From positions 515 to 64,514 of the forward strand of contig NVWU01000019.1 of the NCBI GenBank assembly GCA_002733765.1: 64,000 nt of DNA, in the 5' to 3' direction. Each line of letters begins with the position of its first letter. Positions within the stretch are counted from its first letter, which is position 1. The notes beneath the pieces were generated by a model. The model made no database searches and was not told the DNA's origin. It saw only the letters and a list, made by a program, of their open reading frames with translations. This DNA is from Colwellia sp. Its GTDB lineage: Bacteria; Pseudomonadota; Gammaproteobacteria; Enterobacterales; Alteromonadaceae. Positions 39,458 through 46,532 of the stretch are shown here, piece after piece. Both the position numbers and the translations under genes were made by a program.

Positions 39458-39980
39458 TCGCGTAGCGAAAATCTTGGGGGCTTGTCCCAGTCTATATTAT
39501 TTAGTACATGGAACTTCAAAGAAATTCGCACCATGTTTTCAGGCTTATGTATCATTTTGTCTGGATATCAAAATATAGACACAAAGTGTTTATGGAGCCT
39601 ATCGTGCAACGATGAAGGCGATTATCCAAAAGATTGGATATGATTACGATATTGATATAGTAGAACTTGAAATCCCAGAAAATCATATTCATATGGTCGT
39701 GAGAAGTGTTCCAAAGCAATCACCGAGCAATGTGATGCAAGTCATAAAAAGTATTACAGCACGTGAATTTTTCAGGATTTATCCTGAAATTAAGAAAAAA
39801 TATTTTTGGGGTGTAAAATTATGGACTCAAAGTTATTTTGTCGAAACGATTGGTAATGCGAATGAAGAAATAATTAGAAAACATGTGTAAGAGAAGTTGA
39901 CTGAATTAGATCAGAAAGAAATACATTCAGATCAGCTAGACTTGTTCTAAAACTCGGTCGCTTGCGGCCGAGTTTTTTAT
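39458..39980 (+). mobile_element. IS200/IS605-type element, inactivated
   Basis: Contains a broken TnpA gene. The left region carries GCGTAGCG (39460-39467) and a GGGGGCTTGTCCC hairpin (39476-39488); the right end has an 8-bp hairpin CTCGGTCG-CTTG-CGGCCGAG (39953-39972, one G-T pair) followed by T-run. Subterminal hairpins at both ends are the recognition sites of this family. It has cut the oxidoreductase gene on its right. Boundaries are approximate. Confidence 0.65.
39508..39949 (+). pseudogene. tnpA: IS200/IS605 TnpA transposase, frameshifted
   Basis: A Y1 HUH transposase. The first part from the ATG at 39508 reads MELQRNSHHVFRLMYHFVWI then SKYRHKVFM; the frame is lost near 39594 (ATGGAGCC where ATGGGAGCC would restore it) and continues in another frame with YRATMKAIIQKIGYDYDIDI. 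The HUH motif ENHIHMVV and the catalytic tyrosine in WTQSYFVETIGN are retained. A TAA at 39887-39889 interrupts the C-terminus, after which EKLTELDQKEIHSDQLDLF continues to a final stop. One deletion and one nonsense change make it inactive. Confidence 0.8.
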
Positions 39981-40328
39981 CGGTTTCTAATATGTTGTCT
40001 TCTTCATAATCGATTACATCTGTGTCTAAGGATTTAAAATGCTCTATTTTTTTTTCACCACTTGTGGTGGCTATTATTTTGGCGAGCTGAATGGATGCAT
40101 ATGCAACCCCGCCGCCAGCCCCATGAACTAAAATTGTTTCTCCAGGCTGCAACGGACGATTACCAAAAATCATACTCCATGCTGTTAAATAGGCCACGCC
40201 TAATGAAGCAGCTTCATTGATGTTAACATCAGTAGAGATTGGCAAAATTGAATTCTCAGGTATAGAGATGTACTCTGCGAATGTCCCGTTTCGATTTTCT
40301 CCAAGGATTTTAATTTCATTACACAAGG

Positions 40329-40336
40329 ATTGTTTA
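40329..40336. repeat. target site duplication, left copy (ATTGTTTA)
   Basis: Direct 8-bp copy matching 41559-41566, flanking the ISAs1 element. Eight to ten bases is the usual duplication size for ISAs1. Confidence 0.88.
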
Positions 40337-41558
40337 CCACGGCTAGCGCATTTTAATCCCTGACTCCAACAGGGTTGAGCGATATTCATCGTCTAACCCT
40401 GCCATCTTCTTTTTGGCTTTCATGCTGGCTTTTTTCGTTTCATCTTGTTTGAACAATGCCATCGCTATTTTTCTCATGACGTTAAACACTAGCGGACCTT
40501 GTGCTTTTCGAATACGTGATTCATCTTCTCGAAACGTCATATCAAGCACCCAATGCATACTTTCCACTTCCCAATGGCTACGCACTGAATCTAGCGCTAG
40601 CTTTCCATCTAAGCCTAATGAGCTAATATACCAACGTGTTTCGGTCGTTTCTTTTCCTGTCGTTTTCTCAATAACATCTGATGTCACTTTGATAATGCTT
40701 TTTAAACCTTTCCACTGATATTTTTTATCTAACCACGATTTTTCAATGAGTAATTGCTGGCAAGTTCTTGTTTCTATCCTCCCATGCCCTGAGCTGATAT
40801 CACTGTGTTGGGAAAATATTTCATCAGATAAACTTTCTCGCTTCTTTTTATGCCACCACGCTTCAAGTTCAGCCTGCATACCCGAATGGTTGCCCTTTAG
40901 CGCCAGAATATAATCTGCTTTTTGCTTGATAATTTGTTTCGCTATTTTACTTTGGCAGCCCATAGCATCGAGAGTAATAATGCTATTTTCAATATCTAAC
41001 ATGGTTAACAGCTCTGGGATGGCGGTGATTTCATTGGTTTTATTACCAACCGCTACTTGCCCTAACACTAGCTGATGCTGGCAGCTCCAAGCGCTAACGC
41101 TATGGAGGGCATTTTTTCTATCTTTAGTCGAAAAGGAGCGCCGTGCCGTTTTTCCATCAATCGCAATAACATCACAGCCCGTATTTTTGATCAGTGAGGA
41201 TATCCAGGATTGAAAAGCATGCTCAATTTCATCACTTTTTAATCGACAAATAACACGAGCGATGGTGTCATGGCGTGGTATTCCTGCTTCAAATGAGCCA
41301 TATTGACGTAACCAATCTAGCTTTATATGCCCGAAGTTTTCAATATCCTCCCAGCCTTCAGAGCCAGACATGACGGCACTTATCGCGAGTAATAGGATAT
41401 CCATCAGGTTATGTTTTTTACAACGCTCAATGCGTGGGTCAGAAATCGAATCAAAATGTGTCAAGAAAGTCGCGCTCATGTTAGTTACCTCAATGTATCA
41501 TATTGAGATCTGATCGCGACTAAAGTAAAAAGTTCAATTTATAATGATCTTGCCGTGG
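40337..41558 (-). mobile_element. ISAs1 family insertion sequence, intact
   Basis: 1222-bp element with ends CCACGGC and GCCGTGG and partly matching inner terminal sequences, flanked by the 8-bp repeat ATTGTTTA. It contains one full transposase gene. Removing it and one repeat rejoins the oxidoreductase reading frame (SGK to KQSLC), which confirms the boundaries. Confidence 0.9.
40343..41479 (-). CDS. ISAs1 family transposase
   Basis: DDE transposase of 378 aa. The N-terminal DDE_Tnp_1-associated domain reads FDSISDPRIERCKKHNLMDI with SGSEGWEDIENFG; the catalytic residues are the D in VIAIDGKTARRS, the D in ITLDAMGCQ and the E in HWEVESMHWVLDMTF. The Y-2-R-3-E6-R-like signature is present as MTFREDESRIRK. 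Length is normal, there is no frameshift, and the stop lies 6 bases inside the element end. It is the only apparently active insertion sequence fully inside the window. Confidence 0.92.
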   Translation of the reverse strand: MSATFLTHFDSISDPRIERCKKHNLMDILLLAISAVMSGSEGWEDIENFGHIKLDWLRQYGSFEAGIPRHDTIARVICRLKSDEIEHAFQSWISSLIKNTGCDVIAIDGKTARRSFSTKDRKNALHSVSAWSCQHQLVLGQVAVGNKTNEITAIPELLTMLDIENSIITLDAMGCQSKIAKQIIKQKADYILALKGNHSGMQAELEAWWHKKKRESLSDEIFSQHSDISSGHGRIETRTCQQLLIEKSWLDKKYQWKGLKSIIKVTSDVIEKTTGKETTETRWYISSLGLDGKLALDSVRSHWEVESMHWVLDMTFREDESRIRKAQGPLVFNVMRKIAMALFKQDETKKASMKAKKKMAGLDDEYRSTLLESGIKMR

Positions 41559-41566
41559 ATTGTTTA
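41559..41566. repeat. target site duplication, right copy (ATTGTTTA)
   Basis: Second copy of the ISAs1 target duplication; see the left copy at 40329. Confidence 0.88.
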
Positions 41567-42009
41567 CCCGAGATGCAATATTTGCAAACAGAATAAAATT
41601 CTGCAGGGTATAATATTACTCTGTCCCCAATTTGAATTTTTACCAACTTCAACAACTTCAACAATTCCATCGACGCCGAGTATGAGAGGTAAGCTGTGCT
41701 TTATGCCATTGCCGTTATCTCTCATATAAAGATCCACTCTATTAATGGAGCTGGCAAATAATTTTACTGTTGCCCATTTTTTAGGTCTTATTGGTTTTGG
41801 TTCAATTTGAATTGATAGACCTTTTATTCCGCGCGAAGTTAACATAGCTGATTTCATAACCCATCCAGATAGGTCAATATGTTTACATATATTGTAATTG
41901 GATATGTCCGTATAAACAAGAAGTATTGTATTAAAATATTTTTTTAGGATTAAAAATATAAATAAACGTAAATAGATTTACATAAAATTAATTTAAATAG
42001 GAGGAGGTA

Positions 42010-42440
42010 ATGGCATTGATTTTCAAATACGAGAACAACTAATCATACCCGCTGAGGAAAAAGCTGCCGAGAGTGACTTAATACCGGAATAAATTTTGAA
42101 AGAAATGAAGGAGCTTGGTTTTTTTGATTGCAATTCTAGAGGAAATTGGCGGTATTGGGCTAAATATGGAAGAGGAAGCATTGCTTATGTTTGAACTGGG
42201 TCGCGCCGCTCCAGCTTTTAGATCTTTAATAGCTACAAAGGTAGGTATTGTTTACATCTAAAATGGTTGGCCGTGTGGCCGATAGAAATGTCCAAGTTTA
42301 TGGTGGAAATGGCTATGTTAGGGAGTATTGTGCCGAACAGTTATTTAGAGATGCTCGCCTATTTATAATTTATAAAAAAATGACGCAATTCAACAAATCA
42401 TTATTGCTAAAATATGGTGAAAGACGCCAGAGAAAAAATT
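42010..42440 (+). pseudogene. acyl-CoA dehydrogenase with large internal deletion
   Basis: Pieces in different frames match the acyl-CoA dehydrogenase at 30619: FQIREQLIIPAEEKAAESDL with a stop after IPE, then ILEEIGGIGLNMEEEALLMF with ELGRAAPAFRSLIAT, then a jump of about 220 residues to KMVGRVADRNVQVYGGNGYV and QLFRDARLFIIYKKMTQF. The catalytic segment YEGT has become IYKKMT. At least two frameshifts, one stop and one deletion. It lies between the broken oxidoreductase and badR. Confidence 0.85.
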
Positions 42441-42443
42441 GGT

Positions 42444-42938
42444 TTATGATTTATCGTCGGGGTCTAGAGCGCTAAGGTTTTCTAGTAATTTATCTAAATA
42501 ATGAATAACGTGAATTTTGTCTGTAGTTGAAAAACCCTCTAGTGCAGTATCATAATATGAGCCAATATTTTGGCTCATATCGGTTTGCCATAATTTTTGT
42601 CCCGCTTCAGTTAACCTTATCAATCGCCGTCTACTATCTTCGCTTGAAACAGTGCGCTCAATTAAATTTCGTGATTCCAATCTAGATAAAAGGCCGGTTA
42701 AATTTTGACGGCTCACCATTAAAAAAGCGGCTAAATCGCTGACTGCAATTCCATTTGATGACTCTACTCTAGTTCTAGATAATGCACCAATGATTGCCCA
42801 TTGTTGAGTGGTGATGTGACTCTGCTCTAAAGCGCGGGTACCCGTTTTATGCATCATGTTGGCGCTTTGATAAAGTCGAAAAAAAAGCCTGTTATCCAGA
42901 CTAGCGGCAAGGGTAGAACGATCTTTTTTTTTATTCAT
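42444..42938 (-). CDS. badR: MarR family regulator, BadR-like
   Basis: Winged-helix repressor of 164 aa. The DNA-binding part reads ITTQQWAIIGALSR at about residues 41-54, SDLAAFLMVSRQNLTGLLSR near 68-87 and the wing SSEDSRRRLIRLTEAGQKLW. MarR proteins act as dimers released by small carboxylates or CoA esters. It is divergent from badH-badI, the same arrangement I recall for badR in Rhodopseudomonas palustris, where BadR controls cyclohexanecarboxylate genes. A perfect inverted repeat overlaps the badH -35 box in the shared intergenic region. Regulator identity is strong by context, moderate by sequence. Confidence 0.8.
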   Translation of the reverse strand: MNKKKDRSTLAASLDNRLFFRLYQSANMMHKTGTRALEQSHITTQQWAIIGALSRTRVESSNGIAVSDLAAFLMVSRQNLTGLLSRLESRNLIERTVSSEDSRRRLIRLTEAGQKLWQTDMSQNIGSYYDTALEGFSTTDKIHVIHYLDKLLENLSALDPDDKS

Positions 42939-43021
42939 TTTTTATTGTTCATTTTTTATTATTTATTATTTATTTTCTCATTTTATATCCAGATAGGAGG
43001 AGGGTCAACTTTTTTTGATAT

Positions 43022-43068
43022 TAATTATATGTAAATAGCTTGACATATAATTATGATTTTGATTATAT
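43022..43068 (+). promoter_or_regulatory. badH promoter with overlapping inverted-repeat operator
   Basis: Perfect 11-bp inverted repeat TAATTATATGT (43022-43032) and ACATATAATTA (43043-43053). A consensus -35 box TTGACA (43040-43045) overlaps the right arm, and a -10-like TTATAT follows at 43063-43068 with 17-base spacing. The layout is that of a MarR repressor site blocking RNA polymerase; BadR is the obvious candidate. Confidence 0.7.
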
Positions 43069-43187
43069 GATTTTGCACACTTGATATTTCTTACACTGTC
43101 TAATTAAATCGATGAAGTAGATAAATCAAAGGTACATAGCATTATTTTTTTTGCGATGGTCAAATAATTAAATTAAGGAGAATGTTT

Positions 43188-43955
43188 GTGAAAAGTTTAA
43201 AAGGTAAATTAGTTGTCGTAACTGGTGGTGGTGGTGGTATTGGATCAGCCACTTGTATAAGGTTTGCAAATGCAGGTGCTCGAGTTGCTGTTCTTGATTT
43301 AAATGAAGATTCAGCAAAAAAAGTTGTTATTAAAATAAAAGACAATGGCGGGGATGCAATTGCTGTTGGTGTTGACTTAACAGACTATGAATTAACCGTA
43401 AAAGTAGTTAATGATATTGAAGCAAATTTTGGTTCCATTGATATTTTAGTGAATAATATGGGTTGGGATGTCTTTACACCATTCTTAAAGAGTGGACCTG
43501 ATTTTTGGACTAAAATTATCGACATTAATTTACGTGGTGTATTGAATGTAACTCACCCTATTTTAGAGAAAATGGCAGAACGCGGCTGTGGGCGCATTGT
43601 CTCAATTGGCTCAGATGCCGCTCGTGGTGGTTCGTCTGGTGAGTCAGTATATGCCGCTTGTAAAGCGGGTGTTATTGCATTTTCAAAAACAATTGCGCGA
43701 GAACATGCACACCAAGGCATTACTGCAAATGTGGTTTGTCCTGGTGTGACAGAAACGGCAATGTTGGAAAATTTTATGGAAAGTGCTGGTGATAAAGAAA
43801 AATTACGTAAAGCTTTCACACGGGCAGTTCCTATGGGGAGACTCGGCGCGCCAGATGATTTGGCAGGAGCCATTCTATTTTTTGCTAGTGATGATGCATC
43901 ATTCATTACTGGGCAAGTGATATCAGTTTCTGGCGGATTAACAATGCATGGGTAA
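43188..43955 (+). CDS. badH: 2-hydroxycyclohexanecarboxyl-CoA dehydrogenase
   Basis: Classical short-chain dehydrogenase that oxidises 2-hydroxycyclohexane-1-carboxyl-CoA to the 2-keto ester with NAD. Counting from an upstream ATG at 43182, the cofactor loop is TGGGGGIGSATC (14-25), the catalytic residues are S144, Y157 and K161, and NNMGWD lies at 91-96. Phrases SIGSDAARGGSSGESVYAAC and GQVISVSGGLTMHG match what I recall of BadH closely. I prefer the GTG at 43188 because AAGGAG ends only one base before the ATG but seven before the GTG, giving MKSLKGKLVVVTGG. It is first in the badHI pair. Confidence 0.88.
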   Translation: MKSLKGKLVVVTGGGGGIGSATCIRFANAGARVAVLDLNEDSAKKVVIKIKDNGGDAIAVGVDLTDYELTVKVVNDIEANFGSIDILVNNMGWDVFTPFLKSGPDFWTKIIDINLRGVLNVTHPILEKMAERGCGRIVSIGSDAARGGSSGESVYAACKAGVIAFSKTIAREHAHQGITANVVCPGVTETAMLENFMESAGDKEKLRKAFTRAVPMGRLGAPDDLAGAILFFASDDASFITGQVISVSGGLTMHG

Positions 43956-43967
43956 GGGGAAAGTTTA

Positions 43968-44753
43968 ATGGAATATCAAGATATTAACTTCGACATTAAA
44001 GATGGTGTCGCAAACATTCAAATTAATAGGCCTGAAAAATATAATGCCTTTCGGGGGCAAACTTGTGAAGAGCTCATCCATGCATTTAATAAAGCAGGAT
44101 GGGACAAGTCTGTTGGGGTTATTGTTTTTTCAGGAGCGGGAGAAAAGGCTTTCTGTACTGGGGGAGACCAGTCTGCACATGAGGGGCAATATGATGGGCG
44201 AGGCACTATTGGCCTACCGATGGAAGATTTGCACACTATAATCAGAGATGTTCCTAAACCCGTTATTGCTAAAGTACAAGGTTTTGCTATTGGTGGCGGT
44301 AATGTGCTTTGCACCATTTGTGATTTTACAATTGCAGGAGAAAAAGCAACTTTTGGCCAAGTTGGACCTAAAGTTGGCTCAGTAGATCCAGGGTTTGGAA
44401 CTGCATTTTTAGCGCGAGTTGTTGGCGAAAAGAAAGCCAGAGAAATGTGGTATATGTGTCGCCGCTATTCAGCATCTGAGGCTCTTGAAATGGGGTTAGT
44501 AAATAAAGTAGTCCCTAATGAAGAATTAGATGCCGAAGTGAACCAGTGGTGTGTTGAAATTATGGAAAAAAGCCCGACTGCATTGGCCTTAGCTAAGCGT
44601 AGTTTTAACGTAGATACTGAACATCAACGTGGCATTGCTAGTTTAGGAATGCTCGGTTTATCATTGTATTATGATACTGATGAAAGTAAAGAAGGTGGCA
44701 TTGCTTATCAAGAAAAACGCAAGCCTGATTTTAGAAAATTCTATAATAAATAA
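43968..44753 (+). CDS. badI: 2-ketocyclohexanecarboxyl-CoA hydrolase
   Basis: Crotonase-superfamily ring-cleaving hydrolase of 261 aa that opens 2-ketocyclohexane-1-carboxyl-CoA to pimeloyl-CoA. The sequence follows BadI nearly word for word: AFCTGGDQSAHEGQYDGRGT, GFAIGGGNVLCTICDFTIAG, FGQVGPKVGSVDPGFGTAFL. The residues named for BadI catalysis are present: S138, D140 and Y235. MenB, the nearest relative, lacks the BadI-specific tail LYYDTDESKEG. It follows badH by 12 bases. This is the defining enzyme for the alicyclic pathway in the window. Confidence 0.92.
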   Translation: MEYQDINFDIKDGVANIQINRPEKYNAFRGQTCEELIHAFNKAGWDKSVGVIVFSGAGEKAFCTGGDQSAHEGQYDGRGTIGLPMEDLHTIIRDVPKPVIAKVQGFAIGGGNVLCTICDFTIAGEKATFGQVGPKVGSVDPGFGTAFLARVVGEKKAREMWYMCRRYSASEALEMGLVNKVVPNEELDAEVNQWCVEIMEKSPTALALAKRSFNVDTEHQRGIASLGMLGLSLYYDTDESKEGGIAYQEKRKPDFRKFYNK

Positions 44754-44763
44754 TTTAATTTAG

Positions 44764-45310
44764 GTAAACCACCGCCTCTGGCGGTGCGATTCAAAAAGGC
44801 TTTGCCGTTAAGGTGTGCGAATTTGAGAGACTGGCAGAGCCAAGCTCACGTTAAGCATTATTGAAAATATCACATAGTTTTTGTTCCAAAATAGCAGAAA
44901 AGCAATGTACGGCTCTATAAGAAGAGATATAGGTAAAATATTAAGAGAATAATGTAGGCAACAAGGTGTTGAATTAATAGAAGGTTATGCGATGAACGAT
45001 CATATTCCTATGCTATTGATGATCCAGCTTAAATTTAGTGTTTCTAACACTGTTGGTTTTCTTAAAGAGAAATCAGTAATTCGAATATTTAGAGACTACT
45101 TACAAGTAAAGCGGAATTTTATAGAACATCATTTTTGGGCAAGAGGCTACTGTGTTAGTACTGTTGGTTTAGACGAACAAGTAATCCGAGAATATATTAG
45201 AAATCAAGAGAAAGAAGAAAAAGTGACAAGAGCAGATGCAATTGTCAGGAATTTAACTACAGCCACTTCTAAGGACTTTTATCATACCCCAGCTTTGTCG
45301 GTGGTTGCTG
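44764..45310 (+). mobile_element. IS200/IS605-type (IS1004-like) element, dead
   Basis: Starts with a 7-bp hairpin CACCGCC-TCT-GGCGGTG (44768-44784) and contains a decayed TnpA gene; the right end shows CCACTTCT...GTCGGTGGTTG sequence near 45263-45307. It lies between badI and aliB, 30 bases before the aliB start, and so replaces the natural leader of aliB. Confidence 0.65.
44890..45278 (+). pseudogene. tnpA: IS200 TnpA transposase remnant with mutated HUH motif
   Basis: Codons upstream of the open frame read RKAMYGSIRRDIGKILRE, stop, CRQQGVELIEGYAMNDHIPM, the known IS200/IS1004 N-terminal pattern. The metal-binding HUH motif is DHIPMLL: the second histidine is proline (CCT for CAT). WARGYCVSTVGLDEQVIREY with the catalytic tyrosine survives. 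The frame slips near 45223; the alternative frame reads QEQMQLSGI before a stop, the usual end. Stop, missense and frameshift together show it is inactive. Confidence 0.82.
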
Positions 45311-45341
45311 ATTGAAAAATTCGAGTAAGGAAAGAATTAAA

Positions 45342-46499
45342 ATGATAAGTATTTATGAAACTGAAGAAATAACATCTTTAAGAAACATGGCAACTAAATT
45401 TGCTATGGAGAAGCTTGCTCCAGGTTATCAAAGTAGAGAGAAAAGTGCAAAATTTGAACCTGAACTTATACATGAAATGGGATCATTAGGCTTAATTGCA
45501 CCCGAATTACCCGAAAAATTTGGCGGTTTAGGTGTTGGTTCTATATATTCAGGCGTAATTATTGAAGAATTGTCACGCGGTGATTTTAATTTTGGCTATA
45601 TCTCGTTATTGGCTTCTTTAAATGGGCATATACTCGCTACATATGCCCATCCAGATTTGGCAGAAGAATGGTTGCCTAAATTAATTTCTGGAGAAATTAT
45701 GCTGGCGATTGCTTTGACGGAGCCAAAAGGAGGGTCAGATGCGGCTAGTTTAGGGCTGAAGATGGTTCGAGACGGCGATCACTATGTTTTAAATGGAGAA
45801 AAAACTTCAATTTCTGCCGCTGATCAGGCCGCTGCTACGATTGTGTTTGCACGCACAGGCAAACAAGAGGATAAAGCTCGTGGTGTTTCTGCCATTTTAG
45901 TACCTATGAATTTGGAAGGGATTTCAACCACCCGCTTTGACGATCTTGGTCAGCATGCAATAGGTCGAGGTTCAATATTTTTCGATGACGTACGCGTTCC
46001 TGTCAAAAACTTATTGGGTGATGAAAACAAAGGATTTCATCAGGTGATGCAAGGGTTTGATTTCTCGCGTTCATTAATCGGCCTGCAATGTATAGGAATA
46101 GCCCAACAGAGTTTAGATGAGACCTGGCAACATGTCGCGGAACACAAAGCTTTTGGTAAACCATTAGCATCTTTTCAAGGTGTATCTCATCAACTTGCCG
46201 CATTCGATACAAAGATTCAGGCGGCTCGCCTTTTAAGCATGCATGCATTGTGGCTGAAGGATCAGGGCTTAGATCATACTGCTGAAGCGGCTATGACCAA
46301 ATGGTGGCTACCACTTCTTGCTTATGAAACTATACATTGTTGTCTGCTTATGCACGGTCATTACGGGTATTCGAAAGAATTACCATTTGAACAGCGTTTG
46401 CGCGATGTGCTTGGTTTACAAATTGGTGATGGTACGGCAAATATAATGAAAACAATAATTGCAAGGGAACGCGCCGGTCGGGACGTGGTCGGTAATTAA
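45342..46499 (+). CDS. aliB: cyclohexanecarboxyl-CoA dehydrogenase
   Basis: Acyl-CoA dehydrogenase of 385 aa from the ATG preceded by GTAAGGA at ten bases; an upstream TTG at 45312 lies in insertion-sequence DNA and is unlikely. Family motifs are AIALTEPKGGSDAASLGL, RSLIGLQCIGIAQQSLDETW and MHGHYGYSKELPFEQRLRDV. The catalytic base position is D363 in QIGDGTANIM, aspartate where most family members have glutamate. It would desaturate cyclohexanecarboxyl-CoA to cyclohex-1-ene-1-carboxyl-CoA with ETF as acceptor. The call rests on resemblance to AliB and on the badHI-aliBA order. Confidence 0.82.
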   Translation: MISIYETEEITSLRNMATKFAMEKLAPGYQSREKSAKFEPELIHEMGSLGLIAPELPEKFGGLGVGSIYSGVIIEELSRGDFNFGYISLLASLNGHILATYAHPDLAEEWLPKLISGEIMLAIALTEPKGGSDAASLGLKMVRDGDHYVLNGEKTSISAADQAAATIVFARTGKQEDKARGVSAILVPMNLEGISTTRFDDLGQHAIGRGSIFFDDVRVPVKNLLGDENKGFHQVMQGFDFSRSLIGLQCIGIAQQSLDETWQHVAEHKAFGKPLASFQGVSHQLAAFDTKIQAARLLSMHALWLKDQGLDHTAEAAMTKWWLPLLAYETIHCCLLMHGHYGYSKELPFEQRLRDVLGLQIGDGTANIMKTIIARERAGRDVVGN

Positions 46500-46532
46500 A
46501 AAACAAATGTATAGTTTTGGGGAGGAAATGTA

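Larger units (their letters stand above)
39977..41857 (-). pseudogene. zinc-type alcohol dehydrogenase/quinone reductase gene, split by ISAs1 and truncated by IS200
   Basis: N-terminal part (41857 down to 41567) reads MKSAMLTSRGIKGLSIQIEP, then PLILGVDGIVEVVEVGK. A one-base loss near 41620 shifts the frame; in the other frame the text continues GDRVILYPAEFYSVCKYCIS then GK, the zinc-lobe of MDR enzymes. ISAs1 sits next, and the gene resumes at 40336 with KQSLCNEIKILGENRNGTFA and the Rossmann part ETILVHGAGGGVAYASIQLA. Similarity stops after VIDYEEDNILE, where the IS200 end begins; the last third is missing. Parent function: NAD(P)-dependent oxidoreductase, substrate unknown. Three independent lesions. 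Confidence 0.85.
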
